Below are positions 55,578 through 64,000 of a DNA stretch of 64,000 nucleotides, one piece after another. The translations under genes and the position numbers were made by a program. Within the stretch, counting starts at the first letter, position 1. The number at the start of each line of letters is the position of its first letter. The DNA comes from Synechococcales cyanobacterium C42_A2020_086. Lineage in GTDB: Bacteria; Cyanobacteriota; Cyanobacteriia; Elainellales; Elainellaceae. Under the pieces are notes generated by a model. It did not search any database, was not told the origin of the DNA, and saw only the letters and a program-made list of their open reading frames with translations. The DNA is taken from positions 1 through 64,000 of the forward strand of contig JACYLU010000032.1 in the NCBI GenBank assembly GCA_015272325.1, read 5' to 3'.

Positions 55578-56261
55578 TTATCCCTCGGCGTCGGCAGACG
55601 AGGACGGTTCAGGCTTGGGGGCAACGATCGGCTTCGATCGGTGGCTAGCACCATGCCGGTAGAGCAGCTCTAGCTCGTTGCCAGATTGGCGAAACAGCTT
55701 GGCTTGGCTAGCTACAAAGCTTTGAAATAGCCGATAAAAGGCTAACGCCGTGATGGCTACAATCAGCCCTGTAGCGGTACTAATCAGTGCTTCAGAGATG
55801 CCCAGCGTTACGCCGGCTGTAGCGTCAGTGCCAATGTCGCCTAGGCGAATATCTTTTAATGAGCGAATCAAGCCTAGTACAGTTCCCAGCAACCCGAGCA
55901 GTGGTGCCAGCGCAATCGTTGACTCCAGCACCTTATCGCCACGCCGCATTTGAGCCAATTCCTCGTCGGCGGTGGCTTGCAGCGCTAACTGAAAGACTTC
56001 TGGAGCAGGGTCCTCTAGCCCGAGGGCAGAATAGAGAAACCGCCCGATAGGCTGATTCGACGATTTGCGCGCAATCTCTGTGGCAGCGTCCCAATCTCGT
56101 CGGGCAGCTTCAATGACACGACCGGCAATTTCTCGCTCGTGGGTGAGGATCTTAGACCAGAACCAGGCTCGTTCAATAATGGTGCTCAGGGCCAGAAATG
56201 ACAGGATCAGCAGAGGCACCATAGCGGGTCCGCCACTAGCGAATAGCTCAGAAATACTCAC
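55578..56261 (-). CDS. exbB: ExbB/TolQ family proton channel
   Basis: A 227-residue membrane protein with three hydrophobic segments. The conserved TolQ/ExbB block is GDKVLESTIALAPLLGLLGTVLGLIRSLKDI, followed by GVTLGISEALISTATGLIVAITALAFYRLF. With ExbD it forms an inner membrane proton-driven motor. It is first in the exbB-exbD operon on the minus strand. A terminator-like hairpin lies upstream at 56491. Confidence 0.93.
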   Translation of the reverse strand: MSISELFASGGPAMVPLLILSFLALSTIIERAWFWSKILTHEREIAGRVIEAARRDWDAATEIARKSSNQPIGRFLYSALGLEDPAPEVFQLALQATADEELAQMRRGDKVLESTIALAPLLGLLGTVLGLIRSLKDIRLGDIGTDATAGVTLGISEALISTATGLIVAITALAFYRLFQSFVASQAKLFRQSGNELELLYRHGASHRSKPIVAPKPEPSSSADAEG

Positions 56262-56490
56262 GGCTCTGTTTAACCTCCTTACACAACAGCTGTTGCCCGA
56301 CGTGCCCGATCAGCGTCCAGGGTTACGGGGATACTGTCAACTTCAGTCAGCGCCTCTACCGATTAACGCCTCTAAAGCTTCTCAATTCTAAAGAGTTTCT
56401 GCAGACTTTTATCATTTCCCCCCGATCAACCACCCACTATAGCCAAAGGATCGGCTGATGGATGAACTGTTGAGCGCGAACCATAAAAAT

Positions 56491-56518
56491 CCCCTGAAGC
56501 TGATACCTGATTCAGGGG
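56491..56518 (-). terminator. Terminator-like hairpin on the minus strand
   Basis: CCCCTGAA (56491-56498) and TTCAGGGG (56511-56518) form a perfect eight-pair stem with a 12-nt loop. On the minus strand the stem is followed by ATTTTTA. It may end transcription of the small gene at 56733-56873, which reads the same way. Confidence 0.65.
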
Positions 56519-56659
56519 GACGACGAGCTATTCCGGTAACTTTGCAGCAATGAGGGGGCAATGGTTTAGCTGTGGTCTGACCTGCCAACCACCCTTGTAG
56601 AGAATGAGTCCAGTGGGTTCGTCGGATGAAGTCACTGCCTAGGTGGACGCAATACAGTG

Positions 56660-56691
56660 CCTATACGTTACCTATACGTTGCCTATGCGTT
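56660..56691. repeat. Three-copy tandem repeat, 11 bp period
   Basis: CCTATACGTT, CCTATACGTT and CCTATGCGTT (one mismatch), each separated by one base. This is the only three-copy case noted among the spacer repeats. Confidence 0.85.
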
Positions 56692-56732
56692 CACTCCAGC
56701 CGTGCATCCAGTGTTGCCGTCAGCCGCGGTCA

Positions 56733-56873
56733 CTAGCCCTTCGTTCGCCGGACATGGTCCATAATTTGCTGCTTGCGTTGGTCAGACAGCGTTGGCGACC
56801 GTTTGATAAAGTCTCCCGTGCTGCGAGCTAAGTGCTCCATAATTCGTTTTTTGCGATCATCCATAGCTGCCAT
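56733..56873 (-). CDS. Small basic cyanobacterial protein, 46 residues
   Basis: A minus-strand gene whose product begins MAAMDDRKKRIMEHLARSTG, continues with DFIKRSPTLSDQRKQQIMDH and ends VRRTKG. Two similar helical halves (RKKRIMEHLARS and RKQQIMDHVRRT) suggest an internal duplication. It is too short for usual calls but keeps a good start. Similar short proteins occur in cyanobacteria; the role is unknown. It is divergent from the ABC transporter gene. Confidence 0.6.
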   Translation of the reverse strand: MAAMDDRKKRIMEHLARSTGDFIKRSPTLSDQRKQQIMDHVRRTKG

Positions 56874-57010
56874 AGCGTGATGAATGCCCTCCAGATGAAG
56901 TGTCCTTACTTAATTGTAAAAACTATTGTAAAAAAATGTTGCGACTTGAGCTGTCGCCCGGCAGCAAGCCCCTAGAAAATTTGGTCGGATGGCGACGATA
57001 GCATAGAGAC

Positions 57011-58849
57011 ATGACCACCTCAATCCCCTCGACCCAGCGGCACAGGCTACCCAAGCTGCGTCAATCTCTCGCTATTTTTCGCTATTCGGCGCGTGCCCTG
57101 ACCCTGACTTGGACGACCCATCGGCAACTGACGCTGTTTTTAGCTGGCTTAACGCTAGTGGCAGGTTTGCTGCCGGCCGGGATTGCCTACCTCGGTAAAC
57201 TGATTGTTGATGGCGTTGTGGTAGCGTCTCAATCGGGGTTGGAGTTTGACCGTTGGGCCGTCTATCGAGTTCTAGCCTTAGAAGCGATGGCTGTAGCGCT
57301 GCTGGCTGGCAGTCAACAAGGCTTGAGTTTGTGTCAATCCCTGCTGCGGGTGCTGCTGGGGCACAAGGTGAACGGCATGATCCTGGAAAAAGCCTTGACT
57401 CTCGATATGGCGCATTTCGAGGACTCGGAATTCTACGACAAGATGAGCCGCGCTCGTCAAGAAGCCTCAACCCGCCCACTGAGCCTGATCAACCGCACCT
57501 TCGGACTCGTTAAAGATGGTTTATCTCTGCTCACCTATGGTGGCTTGTTGCTACAGTTCTCGGCCCTTGCTGTCGGCATTTTGATGGCTGCTGCTATTCC
57601 TGCCTTTGTTGCTGAAACTCGCTTTGCTGGAGAAGCCTTTCGGCTCTTTCGCTGGCGCGTACCGGAAACTCGCGAACAGCATTATCTGGAAGTGCTGCTA
57701 GCCCGCGAAGACTTTGCTATGGAAGTCAAGCTATATCAGCTTGGACCCATGCTGCTGCACCGCTACCATACTCTGTTTGAACGCCTCTACCGCGAAGATC
57801 GGGCGCTCACTATTCGCCGCAGCGTTTGGAGCTATTTGCTGAGTTTGGTCAGCACCATCGCCTTCTATGCTGCCTATGTCTGGATTGTCTGGGAAGCCAT
57901 TGCTGGGCAAATTTCCTTGGGCGAGCTGACAATGTACTTGGTGGTGTTTCGGCAAGGGCAGACCACCTTTGCAGGGATTCTCACCTCCATTGGCGGCATG
58001 TACGAAGATTCGCTGTATCTGTCGAACCTCTACGAGTTCCTCGAAGAAGAAATTCCAGAACCTCGCGGCTTTGCTTGTTCCGGTCCGCAACCGGGAGATG
58101 GCATCCGCTTCGAAAATGTTTCGTTTTCCTATCCTGGCAATGCTGAGCCTGCCCTATGCAATGTGTCGTTTCACCTGCGACCCGGCGAGAAGTTAGCCAT
58201 TGTGGGGAAGAATGGCTCAGGCAAAACTACCCTGATCAAACTGCTGACTCGCCTTTATGCTCCCGACTCGGGACGCATCTTGCTTGACGGCCGCGATCTG
58301 CAAGATTGGGATCTAGACGTGTTGCAGCGCCGCATTGGCGTGATTTTTCAAAATTTTGTGCGTTATCAGTTTACGGTGGGTGAAAATGTTGGCGTTGGCG
58401 ATGTGCAACACCTGCTAGATCGTTCTCGCTGGCAAATCGCTGCTGAAAAGAGCACCGCTTGTACTTTCATTGAAACCCTGCCCGATGGATTTGAAACGCG
58501 CCTAGGTCGTTGGTTTCGAGGCGGGCGCGAGCTGTCGGGTGGGCAGTGGCAAAAAATTGCTTTGTCGCGGGCGTTCATGCGCACCGGGGCAGATATTCTG
58601 GTGCTGGACGAACCCACCTCCGCCGTTGATGCCGAAGCCGAAGTCGAAATTTTCAACCAGCTCCGGGCCGTTACTCAAACGCAGATGGCGATCTTAATTT
58701 CCCATCGCTTCTCTACGGTGCGGATGGCGGATCAGATTCTAGTCCTAGTGGCAGGCAAAATTGTGGAACGCGGCACCCACGACCAGCTCATGCGCCTCAA
58801 CGGTCACTATGCTCAGCTATTTACGCTCCAGGCAGCAGGCTACCGCTAG
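57011..58849 (+). CDS. ABC exporter (fused membrane and ATPase domains)
   Basis: A 612-residue half-transporter. Residues 30-340 are the membrane domain with about six hydrophobic segments. Residues 370-610 are the ATPase: Walker A VGKNGSGKTTL, Q-loop FQNFVRYQFT, signature LSGGQWQKIALSRA, Walker B ILVLDEPTSAVD, and H-loop ISHRFST. It should act as a homodimer. The cargo (lipid, peptide or drug) cannot be told, and no cargo gene is adjacent. Confidence 0.95.
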   Translation: MTTSIPSTQRHRLPKLRQSLAIFRYSARALTLTWTTHRQLTLFLAGLTLVAGLLPAGIAYLGKLIVDGVVVASQSGLEFDRWAVYRVLALEAMAVALLAGSQQGLSLCQSLLRVLLGHKVNGMILEKALTLDMAHFEDSEFYDKMSRARQEASTRPLSLINRTFGLVKDGLSLLTYGGLLLQFSALAVGILMAAAIPAFVAETRFAGEAFRLFRWRVPETREQHYLEVLLAREDFAMEVKLYQLGPMLLHRYHTLFERLYREDRALTIRRSVWSYLLSLVSTIAFYAAYVWIVWEAIAGQISLGELTMYLVVFRQGQTTFAGILTSIGGMYEDSLYLSNLYEFLEEEIPEPRGFACSGPQPGDGIRFENVSFSYPGNAEPALCNVSFHLRPGEKLAIVGKNGSGKTTLIKLLTRLYAPDSGRILLDGRDLQDWDLDVLQRRIGVIFQNFVRYQFTVGENVGVGDVQHLLDRSRWQIAAEKSTACTFIETLPDGFETRLGRWFRGGRELSGGQWQKIALSRAFMRTGADILVLDEPTSAVDAEAEVEIFNQLRAVTQTQMAILISHRFSTVRMADQILVLVAGKIVERGTHDQLMRLNGHYAQLFTLQAAGYR

Positions 58850-58915
58850 CCCGAGCTATCTCAGCGTGGCCCCTGGGCCGGCAGAGGAAGCCTTTGACTG
58901 ACTCTCCTCCTAACC

Positions 58916-59776
58916 TCATTTCTGCTCGGCAGACTCGGGCAACGCCGGGCGAGTTTGATACGGCATGGGAATGTACTGCACTGAGGGGCGGCCGGTCATT
59001 GGCTGTGGATACAGGTCCATCAGGGAATAGATTTCCGTCGGCAAGCCAACGCTAATCGGTAATCCCAGTTCTTGGGCCTCCTCCACCAGAATCGGGTAGT
59101 CGTGGGTGACGCGGCCCGTGGTCAGGGCATCGATGATCCGGTCAATATTCTCAGGCTGGATCTTCTGCTTGGGAACTTCATCTTCTAGCAGGTGACGCAC
59201 AAAACGCTGCACCTGATTGATCGCTTTGCGGGCAATGTCGGCGGTGACTAGGGTCTGGTCATCGATCTCGCTGATTGGTTTATCGTCTAGAACCTTGAGC
59301 ACGCTGGCAGCCGGCATATTGCCTAGCTGTGGGTCTACCGGACCGAGGACCGCATTTTCGTCCATGACAATTTCGTCGGCTGCCATTGCCAGCATTGTGC
59401 CTCCGCTCATGGCGTAATGAGGAATAAAGACGGTCACTTTGGCTTTGTGCCGCAGCAAGGCTCGGGCAATTTGCTCGGTTGCCAGCACTAGTCCGCCCGG
59501 AGTATGCAGAATCAAATCAATCGGCACATGGGGTGGAGTCAAACGAATCGCTCGCAGCACCTGCTCGGAGTCTTCAATGCTGATGTAGCGTGATAGAGGA
59601 ATACCCAGTAAACTGATCGATTCTTGCCGATGGATCAGGAGAATCACTCGAGTGCCTCGTTTCTGCTCAAGCGATCGAATGGTTGCCAACCGGCGCGATG
59701 CTACCAGACGGCGTTGCAGCACGGGTTGCAGCGAGGAAATAACAATAAAAATCCAGAACAGATCGAAAAAACTCAT
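58916..59776 (-). CDS. SDH family Clp-fold membrane serine protease
   Basis: A 286-residue protein with one N-terminal membrane segment (FDLFWIFIVISSLQPVLQ) and a Clp-like crotonase-fold domain. LILHTPGGLVLATEQIA and HYAMSGGTMLAMAADEIVMD carry the oxyanion-hole and nucleophile serine (SGG) regions of the serine dehydrogenase-like protease family. Archaeal members are membrane-bound, self-regulating proteases. ATG 59776 (MSFFDLFW) is preferred. The longer frame has no homology. It is convergent with the ABC gene. Confidence 0.88.
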   Translation of the reverse strand: MSFFDLFWIFIVISSLQPVLQRRLVASRRLATIRSLEQKRGTRVILLIHRQESISLLGIPLSRYISIEDSEQVLRAIRLTPPHVPIDLILHTPGGLVLATEQIARALLRHKAKVTVFIPHYAMSGGTMLAMAADEIVMDENAVLGPVDPQLGNMPAASVLKVLDDKPISEIDDQTLVTADIARKAINQVQRFVRHLLEDEVPKQKIQPENIDRIIDALTTGRVTHDYPILVEEAQELGLPISVGLPTEIYSLMDLYPQPMTGRPSVQYIPMPYQTRPALPESAEQK

Positions 59777-59897
59777 GCAGTCTCCTTGAATAGCGGTGGA
59801 GCGAGTAGCAGTCCGCTGCCCGTGAGCTTCTGAAAGCCAGCCTTTCACAGGATTTCACCTTCATTTAAGCTGACTTACTGCTCGTTGACAAACTATC

Positions 59898-59929
59898 CAA
59901 AGGAGATATTTGTTCAAAGGAGATATTTG
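59898..59929. repeat. Tandem duplication, 15 bp unit
   Basis: CAAAGGAGATATTTG occurs twice with TT between the copies (17 bp period). Confidence 0.9.
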
Positions 59930-60025
59930 GGCACAGAATTGTCAAATCGCTGACCTACGAGCGTCATATCGACTCGCTAAGCTGAAGCATAGGTTTCCAA
60001 ATACATTCCTCATCCCGACAAACCG

Positions 60026-60051
60026 CCCCGGTGCAACGCACTGGGGTTTTT
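60026..60051 (+). terminator. Orphan Rho-independent terminator
   Basis: CCCC-GTGC pairs with GCAC-GGGG (60026-60046) with one mismatched pair and a loop of AAC, then a run of T. No + strand gene lies upstream, so the terminator may belong to an unannotated small RNA. Confidence 0.7.
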
Positions 60052-60073
60052 AATTCTGGAGTTTTTTATTTTC

Positions 60074-60093
60074 GGTGACAAGAGGTGACAAGA
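60074..60093. repeat. Tandem duplication, 10 bp unit
   Basis: GGTGACAAGA is repeated twice without a gap. Confidence 0.88.
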
Positions 60094-60231
60094 CGCTTCT
60101 GAGGTTCTGCAACCGTCGCTAGCCTAGCCGGCAGATAAGGAACCCATGCTCTAGAGGCTGCGTCGTGCTAGGTGATCACCCCGAGAGCATGGCTGTATTT
60201 CACCGTGATTTCATGCAATGACACTACATTG

Positions 60232-60432
60232 TTATTTGAGATAGTGAGCCCCCCGAAATAGCAGAGAAATAGGGTGACTGCTACCGAGTTCTGTGGATCG
60301 CCGGATCCAATAGCTTGCTCCTCGATAGCAAGCTAAGATAGGAGGCTTCACTGTTTCTGCAGATTCTACAGGAGACGACAAATCGACGCTATAAGCTGAG
60401 CCACGATAGAGCAGATGATGGATCGGTTTCAT
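60232..60432 (-). CDS. DUF4278 family small protein
   Basis: A 66-residue protein with three copies of the YRGxxY-type motif: LLYRGSAY near the start, ACYRGASYWIRR in the middle and LLFRGAHY at the end. This repeat is the mark of DUF4278, a cyanobacterial family without known function. The start MKPIHHLL is clear. It is monocistronic and lies in a gene-poor region. Confidence 0.82.
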   Translation of the reverse strand: MKPIHHLLYRGSAYSVDLSSPVESAETVKPPILACYRGASYWIRRSTELGSSHPISLLFRGAHYLK

Positions 60433-61080
60433 GATTTCAGATCTCCAAAGTTCAATTGGTTTAGGGAATATAGCGCCACACGAATTCAGACCTTCCTCGG
60501 GGAGTTTGCAAGCTGTGCCAGTCTAGATTGCCCCGTCAGCGGCTCATCTGCTGTGTGTTGCGCTATCCCTACCGTAGGGCAGCTACGTAGTTCTGTCGGT
60601 CTGTAAATGTCAGAGAAAGTCAGCTCTTGCCAAGCAGTATCAATTCATGGATTTGGGAATTGTGTCCTTGGGTGGATGACACTCAGTGCAAAGCCAGTAT
60701 AAAAAAGTACAAAATATTGTTCTGTTCAGCAATTTCCGGAACAAAGGGTGCTTTTTCGGTAGCTATAGCATAGTCTAGAAATCAGGCATTTTGTCGGTCA
60801 TGACTATCAGCGACGCACTACAGCAGATTAAGCAACGCAGGCTAGGATGATGGGTTTTTAGAACGAACTTGAGCATCTCTTGCTGATTGGCTGAAACCAT
60901 TGCGTGGAATCGGCGTCCATTCAGTGTAAGTCCGACACCGTACTGAATTTAGTAACTCAGTCAATAGGGGGATGCTGTAGGCGTGCAAAATCAGAAAATC
61001 GTTGCTCATATAATGTGGTCACGTCTGATGGATGACTCGACCCAGCTTCAGAGACACTATACAAAGGAGTAACTTCAAAG
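60433..61080. other. Non-coding spacer upstream of the glycosyltransferase
   Basis: A 648 bp spacer that has no supported gene. It includes the ribosome binding site AAGGAG (61063-61068) of the downstream gene. No repeat or hairpin of note was found. Confidence 0.4.
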
Positions 61081-62025
61081 GTGACCGCGATACTGAACGA
61101 TAGACAGACTCGAATGCAGACTGAGGATTGGAATGGTCTTCAACAGATATCCATGGTGACAGCGAACTTTAACGATGGATTAATGATTGAAGACGTACTG
61201 AATGATTGGTTCCAATTTTTAGGAGGCAAGCCAGCAGAAGTCATCGTTGTGGATGGCGGTAGCGATCAGGCGACGCAAAATGTTTACTGGTCGCTGTTCC
61301 AAAAAGGGCTGATTGACAAACTGCAGGTGATTCGGCCTGATCATTCAGACAACAACAAAGATACCTGCTATATCCAGGAATATACAGCGGGTTTCTTGGC
61401 AAGTAATCCCTATATTCTCTGGTTCAAAATCGATACTCTACCCTATCGCGAAGGGCATGAAACTTGGCTCAAGGACGCTCTAGGCTACTTGCAGCGGGAG
61501 GATGTATTTGCCGTGAGTGGTGCTCTCAATCGCAGTTGGGACACCTGGCCCGCCTGGGACGGCTACTATTTCTGTAATGCCTGCACCATTAACTTTGCGC
61601 TGATGAAGCGAAGCACGTTTGTGGCGGCTATGCAAGAAATGGCAGGAGAATTCATTCAATCTGGATTTCAGGGCGAGCATCCCTATGGTCGAATGTTGTT
61701 GGAGGCATCTTTTATTGAGTATATGCAGCGCCACAATCAATACACCCTCTGCAAACTCGAAGATCCAAGCTGGACCGTCTTCCATACCAATGCCCACGAC
61801 CAGCACCTCAAACGAACTCGTGCTCAGTTTCATGCTCGCCAGAATTTGGAACCCTACATGAACCCTGCCCTTGCTGAGGATGTGACTCAGTTTCTCTACT
61901 ACGGCTATCCGCCTATCCGAGCTGGATTCTGGCAACAATTAAAGATTCGCTTTGGTCAGACTGCTCTTGGCGCTTACTGGCGGCAGTTCAAATTGGCGTT
62001 GCAGCGTCAGCCGAAGCGCAGCTAA
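61081..62025 (+). CDS. Family 2-type glycosyltransferase
   Basis: A 314-residue GT-A fold enzyme. The beginning SMVTANFNDGLMIEDVLND is the usual first strand, and VIVVDGGSD precedes the acceptor region. WFKIDTLPY carries the acidic residues at the metal-binding site in place of a DxD. The start is GTG 61081 with AAGGAG 12 bp upstream. There is no membrane segment, so it is cytoplasmic. The acceptor is unknown. Confidence 0.82.
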   Translation: MTAILNDRQTRMQTEDWNGLQQISMVTANFNDGLMIEDVLNDWFQFLGGKPAEVIVVDGGSDQATQNVYWSLFQKGLIDKLQVIRPDHSDNNKDTCYIQEYTAGFLASNPYILWFKIDTLPYREGHETWLKDALGYLQREDVFAVSGALNRSWDTWPAWDGYYFCNACTINFALMKRSTFVAAMQEMAGEFIQSGFQGEHPYGRMLLEASFIEYMQRHNQYTLCKLEDPSWTVFHTNAHDQHLKRTRAQFHARQNLEPYMNPALAEDVTQFLYYGYPPIRAGFWQQLKIRFGQTALGAYWRQFKLALQRQPKRS

Positions 62026-62203
62026 TTCCGATTCTCAAGGAGGCGACAAGAGGCGATGAATCTAACAGTCAGTGATTACTCGATCAATCTCGATAATTCA
62101 AATCAAACAATGCCTTTTGCCAAAAAGCTGACCTAAGGGCTACTAGACTTAAGGGTTACTAAATGAATGCCCCTGTCCAAATGAGATGGATAACAAATTA
62201 ACA

Positions 62204-63478
62204 TCAGTACTCTCGCCCCTTCACCTGAGCTAATTCCTCGCCGAGCAATACACCGTCCTCTGAATAATACCCTGACGCTTTCTTGGCTTCAATTTCGACC
62301 TGGGCATCAGCTGGGATCAGCTCAGGCGGAATGGGAATGCGATCGACGACTTCAATGCCGGCATTGGTAATGGCGTTGTACTTCATGTTGCTCATGGAAA
62401 CTAAGCGATCGATACGGGTGATGCCGAGCCAGTGCAGTACGTCGGGCATTAGTTCTTGAAATCGCATATCTTGCACCCCCGCTACGCACTCGGTACGCAG
62501 GAAGTAGGCATCTGCCCGGTCGCCTCCTTCTTGTCGCTTGCGGGCGTTATAGACCAAGAACTTGGTGACTTCACCTAGGGCCCGTCCTTCCTTGCGGCAG
62601 TAAACAATAACGCCGGCACCTCCCTCTTGAGCCGTTTGCACACAAACCTCGATGCCATGAACCAAATACGGACGGCAGGTGCAGATATCTGATCCAAACA
62701 CATCTGAGCCGTTACATTCGTCATGCACGCGCACAGCCAGCGGTTTGCTAGGATCTGCAATCGCCTCAATTTCACCAATGATGTAAACGGTGGTGCCCCC
62801 GATTGGCGGCAAAAAAACATGCAGATCGGGACGAGTCACCAACTCGGGAAACATATTCCCGGTTTGCTGAAACAGCACGCGCCGCAGTTCCCATTCTTCG
62901 ATTTGCAGCCGCTTGGCAATTCCTGGCAGGTACCAGACCGGATCAATGGCGGCTTTCGTCACCACGAGACTGCCATCTGCCTTGAGAAGAGAGCCATCTA
63001 CCTGAAGCCGCCCTTGGGCGATCTCATCCTTGAGTTCAGGGATGTTGATATGGGCTTTTGTAATGGCAATGGTGGGTAGAATGTCGTATTCGTCCCCCTG
63101 ACAGTCAGCAAACACCTCGCCTGCCATAGCGCCAAAGGGATCCAAGGACACAATCTTGTCGGGATCACTCCAGCTCGGATAGGGACCAAGCGGCACAACC
63201 GGAGCAGTGTTGGTCAGATCGGCTTTGTGGGTGGGATCGAGGACGCCACTCGCCACGGCTAAAGCTCGGTAAACCCCGTAGGAGCCGGCATGGGTACCAA
63301 TCACATTGCGATGCTTCAGACTGCGCAGTGAACCAATCACCGGACCTCGCTGCCGTGGATCGGCTGCTCCCCACTGAATCGGGACTACCTTGGTGCTGCC
63401 TCGGGTTTGGTGCGAAGTCAAAATAATATGCTTGGGCTTGGCAGATTTGAGATTAGCGTTGGCGGCGTCGTCAGTCAT
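62204..63478 (-). CDS. URC1-type GTP cyclohydrolase II homologue
   Basis: A 424-residue protein that is longer than RibA. The C-terminal half is a GTP cyclohydrolase II domain with zinc ligands in ECNGSDVFGSDICTC and VYCRKEGRALGEVTKFLVYN. The N-terminal half (HIILTSHQTRGSTKVVPIQW, PDKIVSLDPFGAMAGEVFA) is specific to the URC1 branch, which takes part in a uracil degradation pathway in yeast and bacteria. It lies divergent from upp, which supports a uracil role. ATG 63478 (MTDDAANANL) is preferred. Confidence 0.85.
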   Translation of the reverse strand: MTDDAANANLKSAKPKHIILTSHQTRGSTKVVPIQWGAADPRQRGPVIGSLRSLKHRNVIGTHAGSYGVYRALAVASGVLDPTHKADLTNTAPVVPLGPYPSWSDPDKIVSLDPFGAMAGEVFADCQGDEYDILPTIAITKAHINIPELKDEIAQGRLQVDGSLLKADGSLVVTKAAIDPVWYLPGIAKRLQIEEWELRRVLFQQTGNMFPELVTRPDLHVFLPPIGGTTVYIIGEIEAIADPSKPLAVRVHDECNGSDVFGSDICTCRPYLVHGIEVCVQTAQEGGAGVIVYCRKEGRALGEVTKFLVYNARKRQEGGDRADAYFLRTECVAGVQDMRFQELMPDVLHWLGITRIDRLVSMSNMKYNAITNAGIEVVDRIPIPPELIPADAQVEIEAKKASGYYSEDGVLLGEELAQVKGREY

Positions 63479-63606
63479 AACCAGAAATAACACCCTAGTC
63501 AGCGATGGTACTGTATTTTATACCTGTCTTCCTTGCCTTGCATTTGTGACAACGGTGACGGAGGTCAGGCGAACTACAGGACAGAACCCACTGAGTTGAT
63601 TTGGCT

Positions 63607-63640
63607 CAAGAGGCTTATCTTGTCAAAGAGGCTTATCTTG
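63607..63640. repeat. Tandem duplication, 15 bp unit
   Basis: AAGAGGCTTATCTTG occurs twice with an 18 bp period, in the divergent spacer upstream of upp. Confidence 0.9.
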
Positions 63641-63726
63641 CCAAAGATACAGTGTCCAGCGTAGAGTTGCACTGGAGACCCAGCCCGCTTCAAACTAACT
63701 TCATTCCTTTATTCAATCGAAAATCG

Positions 63727-64000
63727 ATGCCCGCTGAAGGAGCCACAGACGTCATTGTTATCGATCACCCGCTGGTGCAGCACAAGCTGACGCTGATGCG
63801 CCAAGCTGAAACCCACACTCAAGATTTTCGCAGACTGCTGAAAGAGATTGCGATGTTGCTCGCCTACGAAGTAACCCGCGATTTGCCGCTGAAGCATGAG
63901 CCGATCCGCACGCCGCTCGCCGAAATGAAAGCGCCGATGTTGGCTGCCGACAAAAAGATGGTGATTGTCTCGATTCTGCGTGCTGGTCAAGGGCTGCTCG
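63727..64000 (+). CDS. upp: Uracil phosphoribosyltransferase, 3' end cut by the window
   Basis: The first 91 residues of Upp: [33 protein letters not shown] in part, [38 protein letters not shown]. It turns uracil and PRPP into UMP. The start ATG 63727 is clear. It is divergent from the URC1-type gene across a 248 bp spacer that holds a tandem duplication. The window ends inside the gene. Confidence 0.93.
   Translation, partial: MPAEGATDVIVIDHPLVQHKLTLMRQAETHTQDFRRLLKEIAMLLAYEVTRDLPLKHEPIRTPLAEMKAPMLAADKKMVIVSILRAGQGLL

Larger units (their letters stand above)
56262..56732. other. Spacer with a terminator-like hairpin and a triple repeat
   Basis: A 471 bp spacer that has no gene. It holds the promoter of exbB, a minus-strand hairpin (56491-56518) and the three-copy repeat at 56660. 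Confidence 0.45.
59777..60231. other. Spacer with repeat and orphan hairpin
   Basis: A 455 bp spacer without a gene. It holds a 15 bp near-tandem repeat (59898), a strong + strand terminator (60026) with no + strand gene upstream, and a 10 bp tandem (60074). The segment between 59870 and 60050 could be a small RNA. Confidence 0.5.

Overview
The window is cyanobacterial. It carries a complete phycocyanin rod operon (cpcB-cpcA-cpcC2-cpcC1-cpcD-cpcE-cpcF-cpcG1-cpcG2-cpcG3), the photosystem II protein PsbY, the circadian output kinase SasA, the phylloquinone methyltransferase MenG and several small cyanobacteria-only families. The strain cannot be fixed from this sequence. Three cpcG copies and no phycoerythrocyanin genes next to cpcB fit a non-heterocystous, possibly filamentous lineage, but that is inference. 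No tRNA, rRNA, CRISPR array or riboswitch was recognised.

Positions 1-5500 are an accessory island with all genes on the + strand. Four short imperfect palindromes look like integron attC recombination sites, and three of them (near 1752, 5081 and 5389) form one sequence family. Between them lie cargo modules: a ferredoxin-like protein, an MntA/HepT toxin-antitoxin pair, an EACC1-like gene next to a caspase-DnaJ_C-GUN4 fusion, and an AbrB/PIN toxin-antitoxin pair. No integron integrase is visible. The best description is a cluster of attC sites lacking an integrase in this window. Positions 5480-8170 are a graveyard: a methyltransferase remnant joined to a dead IS630 transposase, and an IS110 remnant fused to an IS256 scrap, with an intact DUF5662 gene between them.

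Positions 8579-18900 hold an eRF1-like (baeRF) gene and then a nucleoside and purine salvage region: NupC transporter, nucleoside hydrolase, ribokinase, guanine deaminase, NCS2 purine permease, xanthine dehydrogenase small subunit and XdhC. The molybdopterin subunit of xanthine dehydrogenase is absent from the window. At the other end, a URC1-type GTP cyclohydrolase II homologue diverges from upp, which suggests handling of uracil too.

Positions 19470-37744 are mostly housekeeping: a DUF790 nuclease, a glycosyltransferase, sasA, aroA, ppa, a gamma-carbonic-anhydrase-like gene, psbY, DUF445, menG, a response regulator, a VanX-like dipeptidase and a TspO homologue. A 1.2 kb non-coding stretch precedes the cpc operon (38984-46706). 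Inside the operon, a strong terminator hairpin lies between cpcA and cpcC2, which should keep linker expression below that of the phycocyanin subunits. After the operon come gluconate uptake and kinase genes, a small phosphatase, a PHP phosphoesterase, TenA, a TVP38 membrane protein, an ExbB/ExbD pair, an ABC exporter, a Clp-fold membrane protease and a glycosyltransferase.

A pattern that cuts across the whole window is the large number of short two-copy tandem duplications (unit 9-16 bp) in the spacers between genes. Some touch stop codons. They are far too many for chance and may mark a strain-specific mutational process.
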